From Bacillota bacterium (GTDB taxonomy: Bacteria > Armatimonadota > Hebobacteria > Hebobacterales > Hebobacteraceae), in assembly GCA_030668755.1 (NCBI GenBank), contig DAOVEW010000028.1, forward strand, positions 1 through 7,940: a stretch of 7,940 bases of DNA, in the 5' to 3' direction. Below, piece after piece: positions 1-5,848 of the stretch. The notes below the pieces were generated by a model. The model was not told the DNA's origin. It was given only the letters and a program-made list of their open reading frames with translations, and did no database searches. Position 1 is the stretch's first letter. Each line of letters begins with the position of its first letter. Both the position numbers and the translations under genes were made by a program.

Positions 1-2
1 GC

Positions 3-113
3 GAACGGTACGAAGACACGCCGCTGCTGAAGCTATTCAAGAGCTACTTCGCGCGGGAGACCGCATTTCCGAAACCCAAGCCTTCGCCGTCGCCAGGCGT
101 CCCGCAGGACTGA
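3..113 (+). CDS. C-terminal fragment of an unidentified protein (5' end outside window)
   Basis: Only the last 36 codons are present, read in the frame starting at base 3 and ending at TGA 111-113. The tail begins with a charged, helix-like stretch (ERYEDTPLLKLFKSYFARET) and finishes in a proline- and lysine-rich segment (PKPKPSPSPGVPQD). A low-complexity Pro/Ser tail like this is common at the end of a domain-bearing protein and is probably unstructured. The frame is preferred because it is open from the window edge, gives a balanced amino-acid composition and ends before a clearly non-coding stretch; frame 1 hits a stop after nine codons. I do not recognise the family, and nothing here shows a function. 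Confidence 0.55.
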   Translation, partial: ERYEDTPLLKLFKSYFARETAFPKPKPSPSPGVPQD

Positions 114-465
114 TCGGACCGCTCAAATCGGCGCGCGCGCCGCGCTCCAAGGGCGCACTCGGCGGCCGCTGGTGTCGTAGATGCCCGCCACTCGGAACCG
201 GCCCCGCGAAATACCTCTCACAGCCACCACATGGGCACGTGTGGCGAAAGCCTGCGCGCGAAAGCCGACCACGGCCGAATCACCGATTGGTGTGCCATGG
301 TCAACATAGGTGCGACAGGGCTGCCACGAGGCTGCCGGGCGGGCCGCGTCGATCCACTGTGCGTCTCCGAGGCTTCCACGGCTGCTGAAACCTATCGGGG
401 CATTCCTGCGTATATCCCCATTGAGGGAACACTAACCCCTGGCGACAGGGGCGAAAGGGGATGTT
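114..465. other. Intergenic region without a convincing gene
   Basis: About 350 bases separate the first stop codon from the exported-protein gene. An 82-codon open frame (231-479, +) exists, but it has no recognisable domain, no good ribosome binding site and overlaps the better-supported start at 466, so I leave it out. Visible structure: a 14-bp perfect GC palindrome at 129-142 with no following T tract, a small inverted repeat CCACAT/GTGTGG around 225-245, and the hairpin at 436-451 described separately. I see no clear -35/-10 pair. TATATC near 411-416 could be a -10, but no matching -35 lies at the usual distance. Confidence 0.5.
436..460 (+). promoter_or_regulatory. Leader hairpin with GCGA tetraloop and duplicated Shine-Dalgarno-like motif
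   Basis: CCCCTG (436-441) and CAGGGG (446-451) form a perfect 6-bp stem closed by GCGA, a stable GNRA-type tetraloop. Directly after it a near copy of the right arm is repeated: GCGACAGGGG (442-451) and GCGAAAGGGG (451-460). The second copy supplies the actual ribosome binding site, AAAGGGG at 454-460, five bases before ATG 466. The left arm CCCCT could in principle pair with either GGGG run, so the ribosome binding site could be free or masked. The structure is seen directly; any regulatory role is inference. Confidence 0.4.
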
Positions 466-1161
466 ATGCGGATTCGTAGGATGCAGTTGGCCGGGATGGC
501 ACTGATCTGCGCAATGCTCGTCGCCGGCGCGGCAGCAGTGGCCGGGACCGACCCGGGTCAAGGGGAACTGAGCAGCGAGGAACTGGTGTACGAGGGCGCG
601 CCCATCGAGGTGGCGATAGATGTGAACGGGGAGGCTGCGGTCCAGCTCATCGGCGGCGTGCTCGATGCCGCTGCGGATGTGGTCCAGGACCAAGTGTCGG
701 CCATCGCGCGGGGCGAGGTGGAGGCGGCGGGCCCGTTTGGACAGGCCGCGATGGCTGAGCCGCTCATCGGCCCGGCAAAGGATGTCATCAAGAGCATTAC
801 GCGGGTCACAGTGCTGGTGATGGAGCCGGAGCAGGCGCCGCCGGGCGACGAGGTCGTGGCCTATTACCACGGCCTGATGACCGCCCGCGGGTGGACTCCT
901 ATGTTGACAGTCCGCACCGACGGAGGCGAGAATATCGCCGTGCTGCTGGCGCCGGGCGGGAAGGGGCTCTTCGGAGTGATTCGTCCGGGCGACGACGAAC
1001 TCATCGTGGGCCTCATCACGACCCGTGAGCCGCTGGGCGACCTTCTGGCGCAGATCGTGAGGGCAGGAGGCAGCGAGGTGCTCCCGAAGTTCCTGGCCGC
1101 GCGAGCTCGGGCGCCCGAGCCGAGCCCAGAGGCCGAGGAAACCCTGGAGGCGGGCGACTAG
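466..1161 (+). CDS. Exported protein of unknown function (231 aa)
   Basis: The N-terminus is a textbook Sec signal peptide: basic MRIRR, a hydrophobic core (MALICAMLVAGAAAVA), and a likely cleavage after AVA near residue 26. The single Cys at position 15 does not sit in a lipobox, so a lipoprotein is unlikely. The mature protein has an acidic, Ala/Val-rich first half (residues 30-95) and a more ordered alternating alpha/beta region at about 100-200. That region contains TRVTVLVMEP, a helix with DEVVAYYHGLMTARGW, and strand-rich IAVLLAPGGKGLFGVI and DELIVGLITT. The pattern of a YY...GW helix followed by strands recalls small periplasmic DUF4252-type proteins, but I cannot confirm this. The tail (PEPSPEAEETLEAGD) is acidic and probably disordered. 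The start at ATG 466 is backed by AAAGGGG five bases upstream; an in-frame ATG at 481 would lose the basic n-region. It converges on the PHP gene with a 6-bp gap. Confidence 0.8.
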   Translation: MRIRRMQLAGMALICAMLVAGAAAVAGTDPGQGELSSEELVYEGAPIEVAIDVNGEAAVQLIGGVLDAAADVVQDQVSAIARGEVEAAGPFGQAAMAEPLIGPAKDVIKSITRVTVLVMEPEQAPPGDEVVAYYHGLMTARGWTPMLTVRTDGGENIAVLLAPGGKGLFGVIRPGDDELIVGLITTREPLGDLLAQIVRAGGSEVLPKFLAARARAPEPSPEAEETLEAGD

Positions 1162-1167
1162 ACCTCG

Positions 1168-1935
1168 CTACCCCAAGGCCTTCGTCACACGATCCTCGAT
1201 TCGCCACAGGCATGCCTCGTCGATCCCGATGTCTCGCAGCTCGTCTTCTGTGGCGAACTCGGGGCCGCGGCAGCCGATGCCGCGGGGGTGGTGGGCGTCG
1301 CTGTTGACGGCGAGCTTGCATCCCTCCTCCAGCAGCACGGGGAACAGCCTGCGCGAGGCATCCGGGAATGCCTTCGGGAACTTGGGGTTGCATTCGAGCG
1401 CGACGCCCGCGGCGGCCGCGGCTCGAGCCAGGGCGCGAACTTGTCCCTCGTGGAGCTCGGCGACGAAGTTCGAGAAGGAGAAGCTGTGCGCCGGGACGTG
1501 GAACGGATGGACAATGATGTCTGCGTAACCGAGGCGGATGGCGCCGTGCATGAGGTCGAGCATGTAAGCCGCCATGGAGGCGGGAGTCTCGACGAACTCG
1601 CGCTCGACGCCGGGATCGTAGAGGTGGCTGGCGGAGATCATCACGTAGTCCAACCGGGCGGCGAACTCGGCGTCGATTGAGGCGCGGGCGGGTGACTGCA
1701 TGTCGGCCTCGCAGCCGACGAGGACGCGCATCCCCTCCACCTCAGAAGGCAGTTCACGACGCGCGATGAGGGGCCGCTCCCTGTGACGAGGGTAGAAGAT
1801 GTGGTCGGAGATGCCGATTGCTTCGAGCTCCGCCGCAAGCCCGGCCTGGAGCACTGCCCCGAAGGTGGCGGCTGGGTCACCGCAACCCGATAGGTACGTA
1901 TGGATGTGGTAGTCTGTGCGAACCAGTCTGCTCAT
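1168..1935 (-). CDS. PHP-domain metallophosphoesterase (histidinol-phosphatase-like)
   Basis: A 255-aa protein covering a complete PHP (polymerase and histidinol phosphatase) domain, a distorted TIM barrel with a three-metal site. The metal-ligand motifs appear in order: H10-x-H12 in DYHIHTYLSGCGD, D44-H45 in GISDH, E76 in GCEADM, H104 in ISASHLY, H143 in IIVHPFH, E181 in ECNP, and D213-x-H215 in NSDAHHP. All expected ligands are present, so it should be an active phosphoesterase. Length and layout match HisK/YcdX-type stand-alone enzymes. No other histidine genes are nearby, so histidinol phosphate is one candidate substrate but not demonstrated. The start is ATG 1935, preceded by CGGAG seven bases upstream. 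A GTG at 1977 would add 14 Arg/Ser-rich residues before the domain and looks less likely. It is divergent from the DUF6125-like gene and its stop lies 6 bp from the stop of the exported protein. Confidence 0.88.
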   Translation of the reverse strand: MSRLVRTDYHIHTYLSGCGDPAATFGAVLQAGLAAELEAIGISDHIFYPRHRERPLIARRELPSEVEGMRVLVGCEADMQSPARASIDAEFAARLDYVMISASHLYDPGVEREFVETPASMAAYMLDLMHGAIRLGYADIIVHPFHVPAHSFSFSNFVAELHEGQVRALARAAAAAGVALECNPKFPKAFPDASRRLFPVLLEEGCKLAVNSDAHHPRGIGCRGPEFATEDELRDIGIDEACLWRIEDRVTKALG

Positions 1936-2096
1936 TCTCAAGCTCCGTCTCTGACTGCGACTATTGCTCTGACGCACAACCTCGGAGTTGGGTATTCCAC
2001 GAGGCCGCTCTCACCTCCCCCCACGGCTGCGAGCGAGCATCCATAGGACTTCCACCCATTTCGCCGAACCAGGATGTGAACGGAGCGTCAAGCCCG
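1936..2096. other. Divergent intergenic region, probable promoters for both flanking genes
   Basis: The PHP gene (minus) and the DUF6125-like gene (plus) start at opposite ends of this 161-bp stretch, so it must hold the minus-strand promoter and probably a plus-strand one. I see no near-consensus -35/-10 pair on either strand. A plus-strand open frame runs through it from 1818, but its upstream part overlaps the PHP gene on the other strand and has no domain content. Confidence 0.45.
1943..1947 (-). promoter_or_regulatory. Ribosome binding site deciding the PHP gene start
   Basis: On the minus strand CGGAG lies seven bases before ATG 1935. It favours that start over the upstream in-frame GTG at 1977, where GAGG sits only two to three bases away. 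Confidence 0.6.
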
Positions 2097-2591
2097 ATGC
2101 AGATTGACGACAGAGTGCTCGCGCATTACCTGCGCCGCTCGTATCACGCGGCTGACGGGCTGTGGTTCATGATGGTGGAAAAGGCGGACGACTTCGAGCG
2201 CGCGCTCGAACTCGACCGACGAGTGTGGGAGGTTCTCGCCAAGATACAGGCGCGGGAGGCGCGAGAGCTGACGAATTCTCGGGGCAATACGCCGGAGGAG
2301 CTGGCAAAGTGCTTCTCGCTCAAGCTCACCGCGGACGGACACCAGTTCACGGCTGAAATCGCCGGCGCCGGCGTGCACTTCACGATCCCCGGGTGCCCGG
2401 GGCTCGATCTGCTGCACAAGAGCGACCGCCAGCACCTCGCAGCCAGGGTGTCGCAGACCATATGCCCGACCGAGGGCAGCGTGTGGTGTGCCGAGTTCGG
2501 CGGCGAGTACGAGTTCGAGATCCCCCTCATGGCGTGTGGCGGCGGGGAGCACTGCGAGATGCAATTCCGGCGCAGGAGCAACCACGCCTAG
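2097..2591 (+). CDS. DUF6125-like / ATC-hydrolase-like cysteine-containing protein (164 aa)
   Basis: The protein opens with an amphipathic helical region carrying RRSYHAADGLWFMMVE (about 13-28) and ALELDRRVWEVLAKIQAR (about 36-53). Conserved-looking cysteine motifs follow: PGCPGLDLL (C100), a KSDRQHLA segment, ICPTEGSVW (C123), and CGGGEHCEMQF near the end (C147, C153). This order matches my memory of the DUF6125 group and the related L-2-amino-thiazoline-4-carboxylic acid hydrolase-like fold. The member proteins I recall are uncharacterised, often small and cytosolic. The spaced Cys residues could bind a metal or a small sulfur-containing ligand; that is inference. There is no signal peptide. 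The start is ATG 2097, with GGAG eleven bases upstream, a weak site; GTG 2076 is an in-frame alternative adding seven residues. The frame stays open upstream to 1818, but that part is antisense to the PHP gene. It is divergent from the PHP gene and 246 bp upstream of the hydrolase gene. Confidence 0.75.
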   Translation: MQIDDRVLAHYLRRSYHAADGLWFMMVEKADDFERALELDRRVWEVLAKIQAREARELTNSRGNTPEELAKCFSLKLTADGHQFTAEIAGAGVHFTIPGCPGLDLLHKSDRQHLAARVSQTICPTEGSVWCAEFGGEYEFEIPLMACGGGEHCEMQFRRRSNHA

Positions 2592-2837
2592 GGCCGAATG
2601 GTGGTGCCGGCTGCGATCGTTCTCTCCCGCGCGCGCTGCGGACCCGCGTTGGTGCCGACCGAGGTCGTTTCTTGTATCGGGCTTGCGATTTCATGCTCTG
2701 CTCTTGTCGCGCGAGGTCGCGGGGAAGGCCCTCCAGAAGCACCCAGCGAATGTCGGAAGTGTCGGGGTGTGGTATCGGACAGGTTGGGTGGGTAGATCTC
2801 AGCTCGGTGGAGAGGAATGCAATTGGGAGGGCTCTTC
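2592..2837. other. Intergenic region upstream of the hydrolase gene
   Basis: No gene is convincing here. A 65-codon frame at 2598-2795 (+) has no domain and little codon bias. A small stem CGAC/GTCG (2656-2667) with loop CGAG is followed by TTTCTTGT, which might act as a weak terminator for the preceding gene, but four base pairs is too few to be confident. A short direct repeat GTCGG occurs twice near 2753-2765. No near-consensus promoter for the hydrolase was found. Confidence 0.35.
2825..2831 (+). promoter_or_regulatory. Ribosome binding site favouring GTG 2838 as hydrolase start
   Basis: GGGAGGG ends six bases before GTG 2838, an ideal distance. The upstream ATG 2817 has GGAGAGG almost touching it, so the GTG start is the better-supported one, although both are possible. 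Confidence 0.55.
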
Positions 2838-4667
2838 GTGCGAACACAGTTGGCGATGGTTGGCGCGCTCTGCATCTCGTCTGTCTTCTCAGGCGTTTGT
2901 CCGGGAGCGGGGGAGATGGCACTGCTGGTGGAGGAGGCCCACTGGCGGCTGAAAGCCTTCCCGCCGGAGGGCGTCTCTGCTGAGGAGGCGGCCGAGTTCA
3001 GCATCGAGAATGACCCGGAGAAGGGGCCGGCGCTGGCAGTTGGGAACTGGCGGTCCGGCCGGTGGGGCGCGCGATATGAGTATGCAGTTCCGCTGCCGGT
3101 GCAGAAGGGCACAGTGCGCGGATGGTACAGGACTGAGGGCGTGGGGGATGCCGCGGCCGCGGTATGGATACAGTACTTCCGAGCGAACGAATACGCCCAT
3201 ACCGAACAGCAGGCGCTGGAGCCGGCGCCGGAATGGAGGCGGTTCGAATACGTGTTCCGGCGGCAGCCTCCAGGCACGGATCGAACCTACGTGGGATTCG
3301 GGCTTCGGAGGAAGACGAAGGGCAGAGCGCTCTTTGCGGGGCTCTCGGTTTCGGCAGAGGTTCCTGCTGTGGCATTCCCCGAGGATCCCGGCGGAGTGAC
3401 GCGCCCCGCGCCACCGACGGATCTGGGGAAGGGCAAGTTCTTCCGGCTTGCGGAGCGAGACAGAGTATGGTGGCTGGTGACTCCGGAGGGCAGGGGGTTC
3501 TACTCTGCGGGGACCGACGGCCCCTGGCTACGATCGCGAGGCGCCTGGCTGGAACAGGGGAAGGGGTATGCCGCGTGGCTGAGGGAGCATGGGTTCAACT
3601 CGCTCGGCGGATGGACGGACATCTGGCACTGGAGCGAACTCAACGACGCGCTGCTGGCGGACGGCAAAACGCCGTTTGCCACCTTCATGGCAATGGAGAC
3701 CGGAACGTGGTGGGGGGACTTCGACCACCTCCTCGACTGCGACGGCAAGCCACAGGACGAGCGGCACGCGTTTCCCGACCCGTTCGACCCGCGCTTCGAG
3801 AATGCATACCGCGAGCGCGTGCGAGAGATAGCAGGAGTCGTGAGCGGCAAGCCGTGGTTCGTGGGCTGGTTCGCCGACAACGAGGTGAGGCACTGGGATC
3901 TGCAGCGCTACGTCTACTCGTCGCACTGCGCCGCGAAACTGGAAGAGTTTCTGGAGGGCCGATATGAGAGCATTGAGGGCCTGAACGAGGCCTGGGGCAC
4001 GTCTTTCGCGTCGTTCGCCGATTTGGCGCAGGAGAGACCAGACCCGACGAAGGGGTCACCGGCAATGGAGAAGGACTACCGGGACTTCTCTCGCGAGATC
4101 GTAAAGCACTACATTCGAGTTACGCTGCGGGCGATCCACGAGGAGGATCCCGGCCGCCTCGTGTTCTCGAACCGTTTCATGTTCGGCGATTTCTCGTACT
4201 TGGACCTGTACGCCGCATACGACGGGATTGCGGTCAACCTCTATCCAGACAACAACGAGCCGGGGCTGAGCGCAGAGGAGATTGCTGTGGTGCGGCGCGC
4301 TCACGAGGAAACCGGAAAGCCGGTCATCATCGGGGAATGGTCGGTGCCGGCGATAGACTCGGGCCTGTACGATGACCTCGATCATCTGGACTGGTCGTGG
4401 CCGCAGGTGGTGGAGACGCAGACAGATCGTGGCCGGCAGGCGGCGTGCATTGCGCTGGACTTCTACAATCTGCCCTTCGTCGTGGGGGCGCACTGGTTCA
4501 CGTGGCGGGACTTCGACTCCGAGAAGCGACGGGCGAACCGCGGTCTGCACAGAGCGGATGGAGTGCCCTACCGGGAGCTGGCCGAGGCGCTGCGCGGCGT
4601 CCACGAGAAGATGGGGCCGTCGCTGCGGTGGCAGCCGCGGGGGGGTGAGCGGCAGCCACTGGGATGA
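2838..4667 (+). CDS. Exported clan GH-A glycoside hydrolase, GH50/agarase-like, with N-terminal beta-sandwich
   Basis: From GTG 2838 this is a 609-aa protein (616 aa from ATG 2817). The N-terminus RTQLAMVGALCISSVFSG is a Sec signal with a basic residue, so the enzyme is exported. Residues about 30-175 are strand-rich and Trp/Tyr/Phe-rich (RGWYRTEGVGDAAAAVWIQY, EWRRFEYVFR, TYVGFGLRRK), like a CBM4/9-type jelly-roll sugar-binding module. The catalytic barrel follows, with FYSAGTDGPW, EHGFNSLGGWTD, DPFDPRFENAYRERV, then PWFVGWFADNEV holding the probable acid/base Glu (codon 3882-3884, residue 349). PVIIGEWSVP holds the probable nucleophile Glu (codon 4335-4337, residue 500), and PFVVGAHWFTWRDF comes late. 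The Asn-Glu pair and the roughly 150-residue gap to the second Glu fit clan GH-A. The GFNSLGGW and VGWFADNE motifs recall GH50 beta-agarases and the many uncharacterised agarase-like proteins of environmental bacteria. The substrate is unknown; a beta-galactoside polymer is one possibility. Its stop abuts the galT-like stop. Confidence 0.82.
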   Translation: MRTQLAMVGALCISSVFSGVCPGAGEMALLVEEAHWRLKAFPPEGVSAEEAAEFSIENDPEKGPALAVGNWRSGRWGARYEYAVPLPVQKGTVRGWYRTEGVGDAAAAVWIQYFRANEYAHTEQQALEPAPEWRRFEYVFRRQPPGTDRTYVGFGLRRKTKGRALFAGLSVSAEVPAVAFPEDPGGVTRPAPPTDLGKGKFFRLAERDRVWWLVTPEGRGFYSAGTDGPWLRSRGAWLEQGKGYAAWLREHGFNSLGGWTDIWHWSELNDALLADGKTPFATFMAMETGTWWGDFDHLLDCDGKPQDERHAFPDPFDPRFENAYRERVREIAGVVSGKPWFVGWFADNEVRHWDLQRYVYSSHCAAKLEEFLEGRYESIEGLNEAWGTSFASFADLAQERPDPTKGSPAMEKDYRDFSREIVKHYIRVTLRAIHEEDPGRLVFSNRFMFGDFSYLDLYAAYDGIAVNLYPDNNEPGLSAEEIAVVRRAHEETGKPVIIGEWSVPAIDSGLYDDLDHLDWSWPQVVETQTDRGRQAACIALDFYNLPFVVGAHWFTWRDFDSEKRRANRGLHRADGVPYRELAEALRGVHEKMGPSLRWQPRGGERQPLG

Positions 4668-4670
4668 TCA
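4665..4670. other. Shared palindrome TGATCA formed by two abutting convergent stop codons
   Basis: TGA at 4665-4667 ends the hydrolase on the plus strand, and TCA at 4668-4670 is the TGA of the galT-like gene on the minus strand, so no base separates them. A 5-bp inverted repeat CCACT (4656-4660) / AGTGG (4674-4678) surrounds the junction, but there is no T tract, so no standard terminator is visible for either gene. Confidence 0.8.
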
Positions 4671-5720
4671 CGAAGTGGGCGGCACCCGGGCCTCGCGCAA
4701 GTACCGGGCGGCGTCCTCCGGCGCGACGACGTTGATGTAGATGTCGCTTCCGAGCTCGAAGCCGCCCAGGGTAGTAATGCGGGGGAATATCTCCATGTGC
4801 CAGTGGTAGGCGCGGACGTTGTGCTCGGCCGACGGCACGGTGTGGATGGCGAAGTTGTAGGAAGGCCGGTTCAGGCAGCCGGCGAGCTTGCCCAGCAACT
4901 CGCGCAGGACGCGTGCGAGGTCCTCTGCCTCGGCTTCGCTCATCGCAGCGAATTGGATGGCGTGACGCTTGGGCAAGATCCAGGTCTCGAACGGGTAGCG
5001 GCCGGCATAGGCTGTGACGACGAGGAAGTGGTCTGTGTCCAGGACGGTCCGCTCGCCGGCCTCCTTCTCATTCTCCACGAGCGCGCAGAAGGCACATTTC
5101 CCGAGATACTCCCAGTAGGCGGCCGCGCCCTGGAGCTCGACCTGGAGCTGGTGGGGCAGCACCGGCGAGGCGATGAGCTGGGAATGGGGATGGGCCAAAG
5201 AGGTGCCCGCCTTCGGTCCGTGATTGCGGAAGATCAGGACATGTCGGAGCGGTTCGCCGGACTCGAAGGCGAGGTATCGCTGCCGGTATGCCTCGATGAC
5301 AGACTCGATCTGGCCGACGTCCATCTCCCACAGGTCCTTGTTGTGTACGGGCGACTCGATGATGACCTCGTGGGCCCCGAAGCCGTCCCGCGCTGAGTGG
5401 ACCCCGGTGTGGCGCACGCGCTCGGACCCGGTTCGGTGAAGGGCCGCGAACTTGTTCGGGATGACACGCACGGACCAGCCGGCTGAGTTTGGGGGGCCGC
5501 CGTCACGGACTGCAAATACCTCGGGTGGAGTCATGGCCTCGTTGCCGACGCAGAAGGGACAGTTGTCGTCGTGCTCGGGAAGGCGCTCGCTCTCCGCCTC
5601 TCCGACGAAGTCAGAGGGCCGCGTGCCGCGGCCTTTGGCGATGATGACCCATTCCCGCGTCACCAGATTCTTCCGCAACTCAGGCTGGAAGTCGGCTTCT
5701 CGTCGAATGCGCTTGGCCAT
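4668..5720 (-). CDS. galT: Galactose-1-phosphate uridylyltransferase family enzyme
   Basis: A 350-aa nucleotidyltransferase of the HIT-superfamily GalT branch, which swaps UMP between UDP-glucose and galactose-1-phosphate through a uridylyl-histidine intermediate (Leloir pathway, cytosol). Seen in order: ELRKNLVTREWVIIAKGR with RPSDF; a zinc-type C54-PF-C57; VRVIPNKFAAL; H117 in GAHEVIIESP; the active-site motif H177-P-H179-S-Q181, where H179 is the expected nucleophile; a second C209-AF-C212; and the C-terminal half-site H306-W-H308 in YHWHMEIFPR. Length equals the usual 330-350 aa. The motif is HPHSQ rather than the HPHGQ of E. coli GalT. A Ser at this position is shared with related enzymes such as plant ADP-glucose phosphorylase, so the exact nucleotide and sugar are not certain. 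The start is ATG 5720, backed by AAAGGGGGG; an in-frame upstream codon at 5780 lies within the predicted promoter -10 and is rejected. The gene is probably monocistronic. Confidence 0.87.
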   Translation of the reverse strand: MAKRIRREADFQPELRKNLVTREWVIIAKGRGTRPSDFVGEAESERLPEHDDNCPFCVGNEAMTPPEVFAVRDGGPPNSAGWSVRVIPNKFAALHRTGSERVRHTGVHSARDGFGAHEVIIESPVHNKDLWEMDVGQIESVIEAYRQRYLAFESGEPLRHVLIFRNHGPKAGTSLAHPHSQLIASPVLPHQLQVELQGAAAYWEYLGKCAFCALVENEKEAGERTVLDTDHFLVVTAYAGRYPFETWILPKRHAIQFAAMSEAEAEDLARVLRELLGKLAGCLNRPSYNFAIHTVPSAEHNVRAYHWHMEIFPRITTLGGFELGSDIYINVVAPEDAARYLREARVPPTS

Positions 5721-5724
5721 TTTG

Positions 5725-5733
5725 CCCCCCTTT
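5725..5733 (-). promoter_or_regulatory. Strong ribosome binding site deciding the galT-like start
   Basis: On the minus strand AAAGGGGGG lies four bases before ATG 5720. It supports this start and excludes the longer reading from 5780, whose extra 20 codons would run through the hairpin and the promoter. Confidence 0.7.
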
Positions 5734-5738
5734 GAGGA

Positions 5739-5766
5739 CAGGCACCCGCCGGTGCGCGGGCGCCTG
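5739..5766 (-). promoter_or_regulatory. Strong 5'-UTR hairpin ahead of the galT-like gene
   Basis: Two 11-base arms, CAGGCGCCCGC and GCGGGTGCCTG on the minus strand, pair perfectly apart from one G-U wobble, around a 6-base loop GCACCG. The hairpin begins about six bases after the predicted transcription start and ends five bases before the AAAGGGGGG ribosome binding site. No U tract follows, so it is not an ordinary terminator. It could stabilise the mRNA, affect ribosome access or bind a protein; which of these applies is not shown. Confidence 0.55.
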
Positions 5767-5778
5767 GAACCGACAAGC

Positions 5779-5808
5779 ATTCTAGGATAGGGCCTGCGAC
5801 GATGTCAA
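5779..5808 (-). promoter_or_regulatory. Sigma-70-type promoter of the galT-like gene
   Basis: On the minus strand a perfect -35 TTGACA (5803-5808) and a -10 TAGAAT (5779-5784, five of six matches to TATAAT) are 18 bases apart. Transcription would start near 5771-5773, giving a leader of about 52 bases. It lies in the 128-bp gap after the ABC ATPase gene, so the galT-like gene can be expressed independently of the transporter operon. Confidence 0.72.
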
Positions 5809-5848
5809 GCCGATTCCGTCGGGCCGCGTTGCGATGGGCCGACGCGGG

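Noticed and set aside
129..142. Perfect 14-bp GC palindrome
   Set aside because: Simple alternating GC with no loop and no T tract; likely a composition effect in a high-GC genome rather than a terminator or operator.
231..479. 82-codon plus-strand open frame
   Set aside because: No domain or good ribosome site, Cys- and Gly-rich random-like composition, and it runs past the well-supported start at 466.
301..870. Minus-strand 189-codon frame opposite the exported protein
   Set aside because: His/Arg-rich composition typical of an antisense shadow; the plus-strand frame has a proper signal peptide and ribosome site.
1818..2096. Upstream extension of the DUF6125-like reading frame
   Set aside because: The first part is antisense to the PHP gene and the translated sequence has no domain character; the conserved-looking protein begins at about 2097.
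2598..2795. 65-codon plus-strand frame in the intergenic region
   Set aside because: It has two CxxC-like cysteines near its end, but weak codon bias, no ribosome site and no recognisable family.
3164..3967. Long alternative plus-strand frame inside the hydrolase gene
   Set aside because: Arg-rich shadow reading produced by high-GC codon bias; the hydrolase frame has catalytic motifs throughout.
4056..4604. Long minus-strand frame opposite the hydrolase C-terminus
   Set aside because: Antisense shadow without domains or ribosome binding site.
4639..4645. Run of seven G near the hydrolase 3' end as a frameshift signal
   Set aside because: A shift would only change the last few residues and end at once at TGA 4646-4648; no conserved purpose is visible, although it is a possible sequencing-error site.
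5815..5848. Possible terminator after the ABC ATPase gene
   Set aside because: The CGTCGG/CCGACG stem is interrupted by a mismatch and is not followed by a T tract, so I do not call it.
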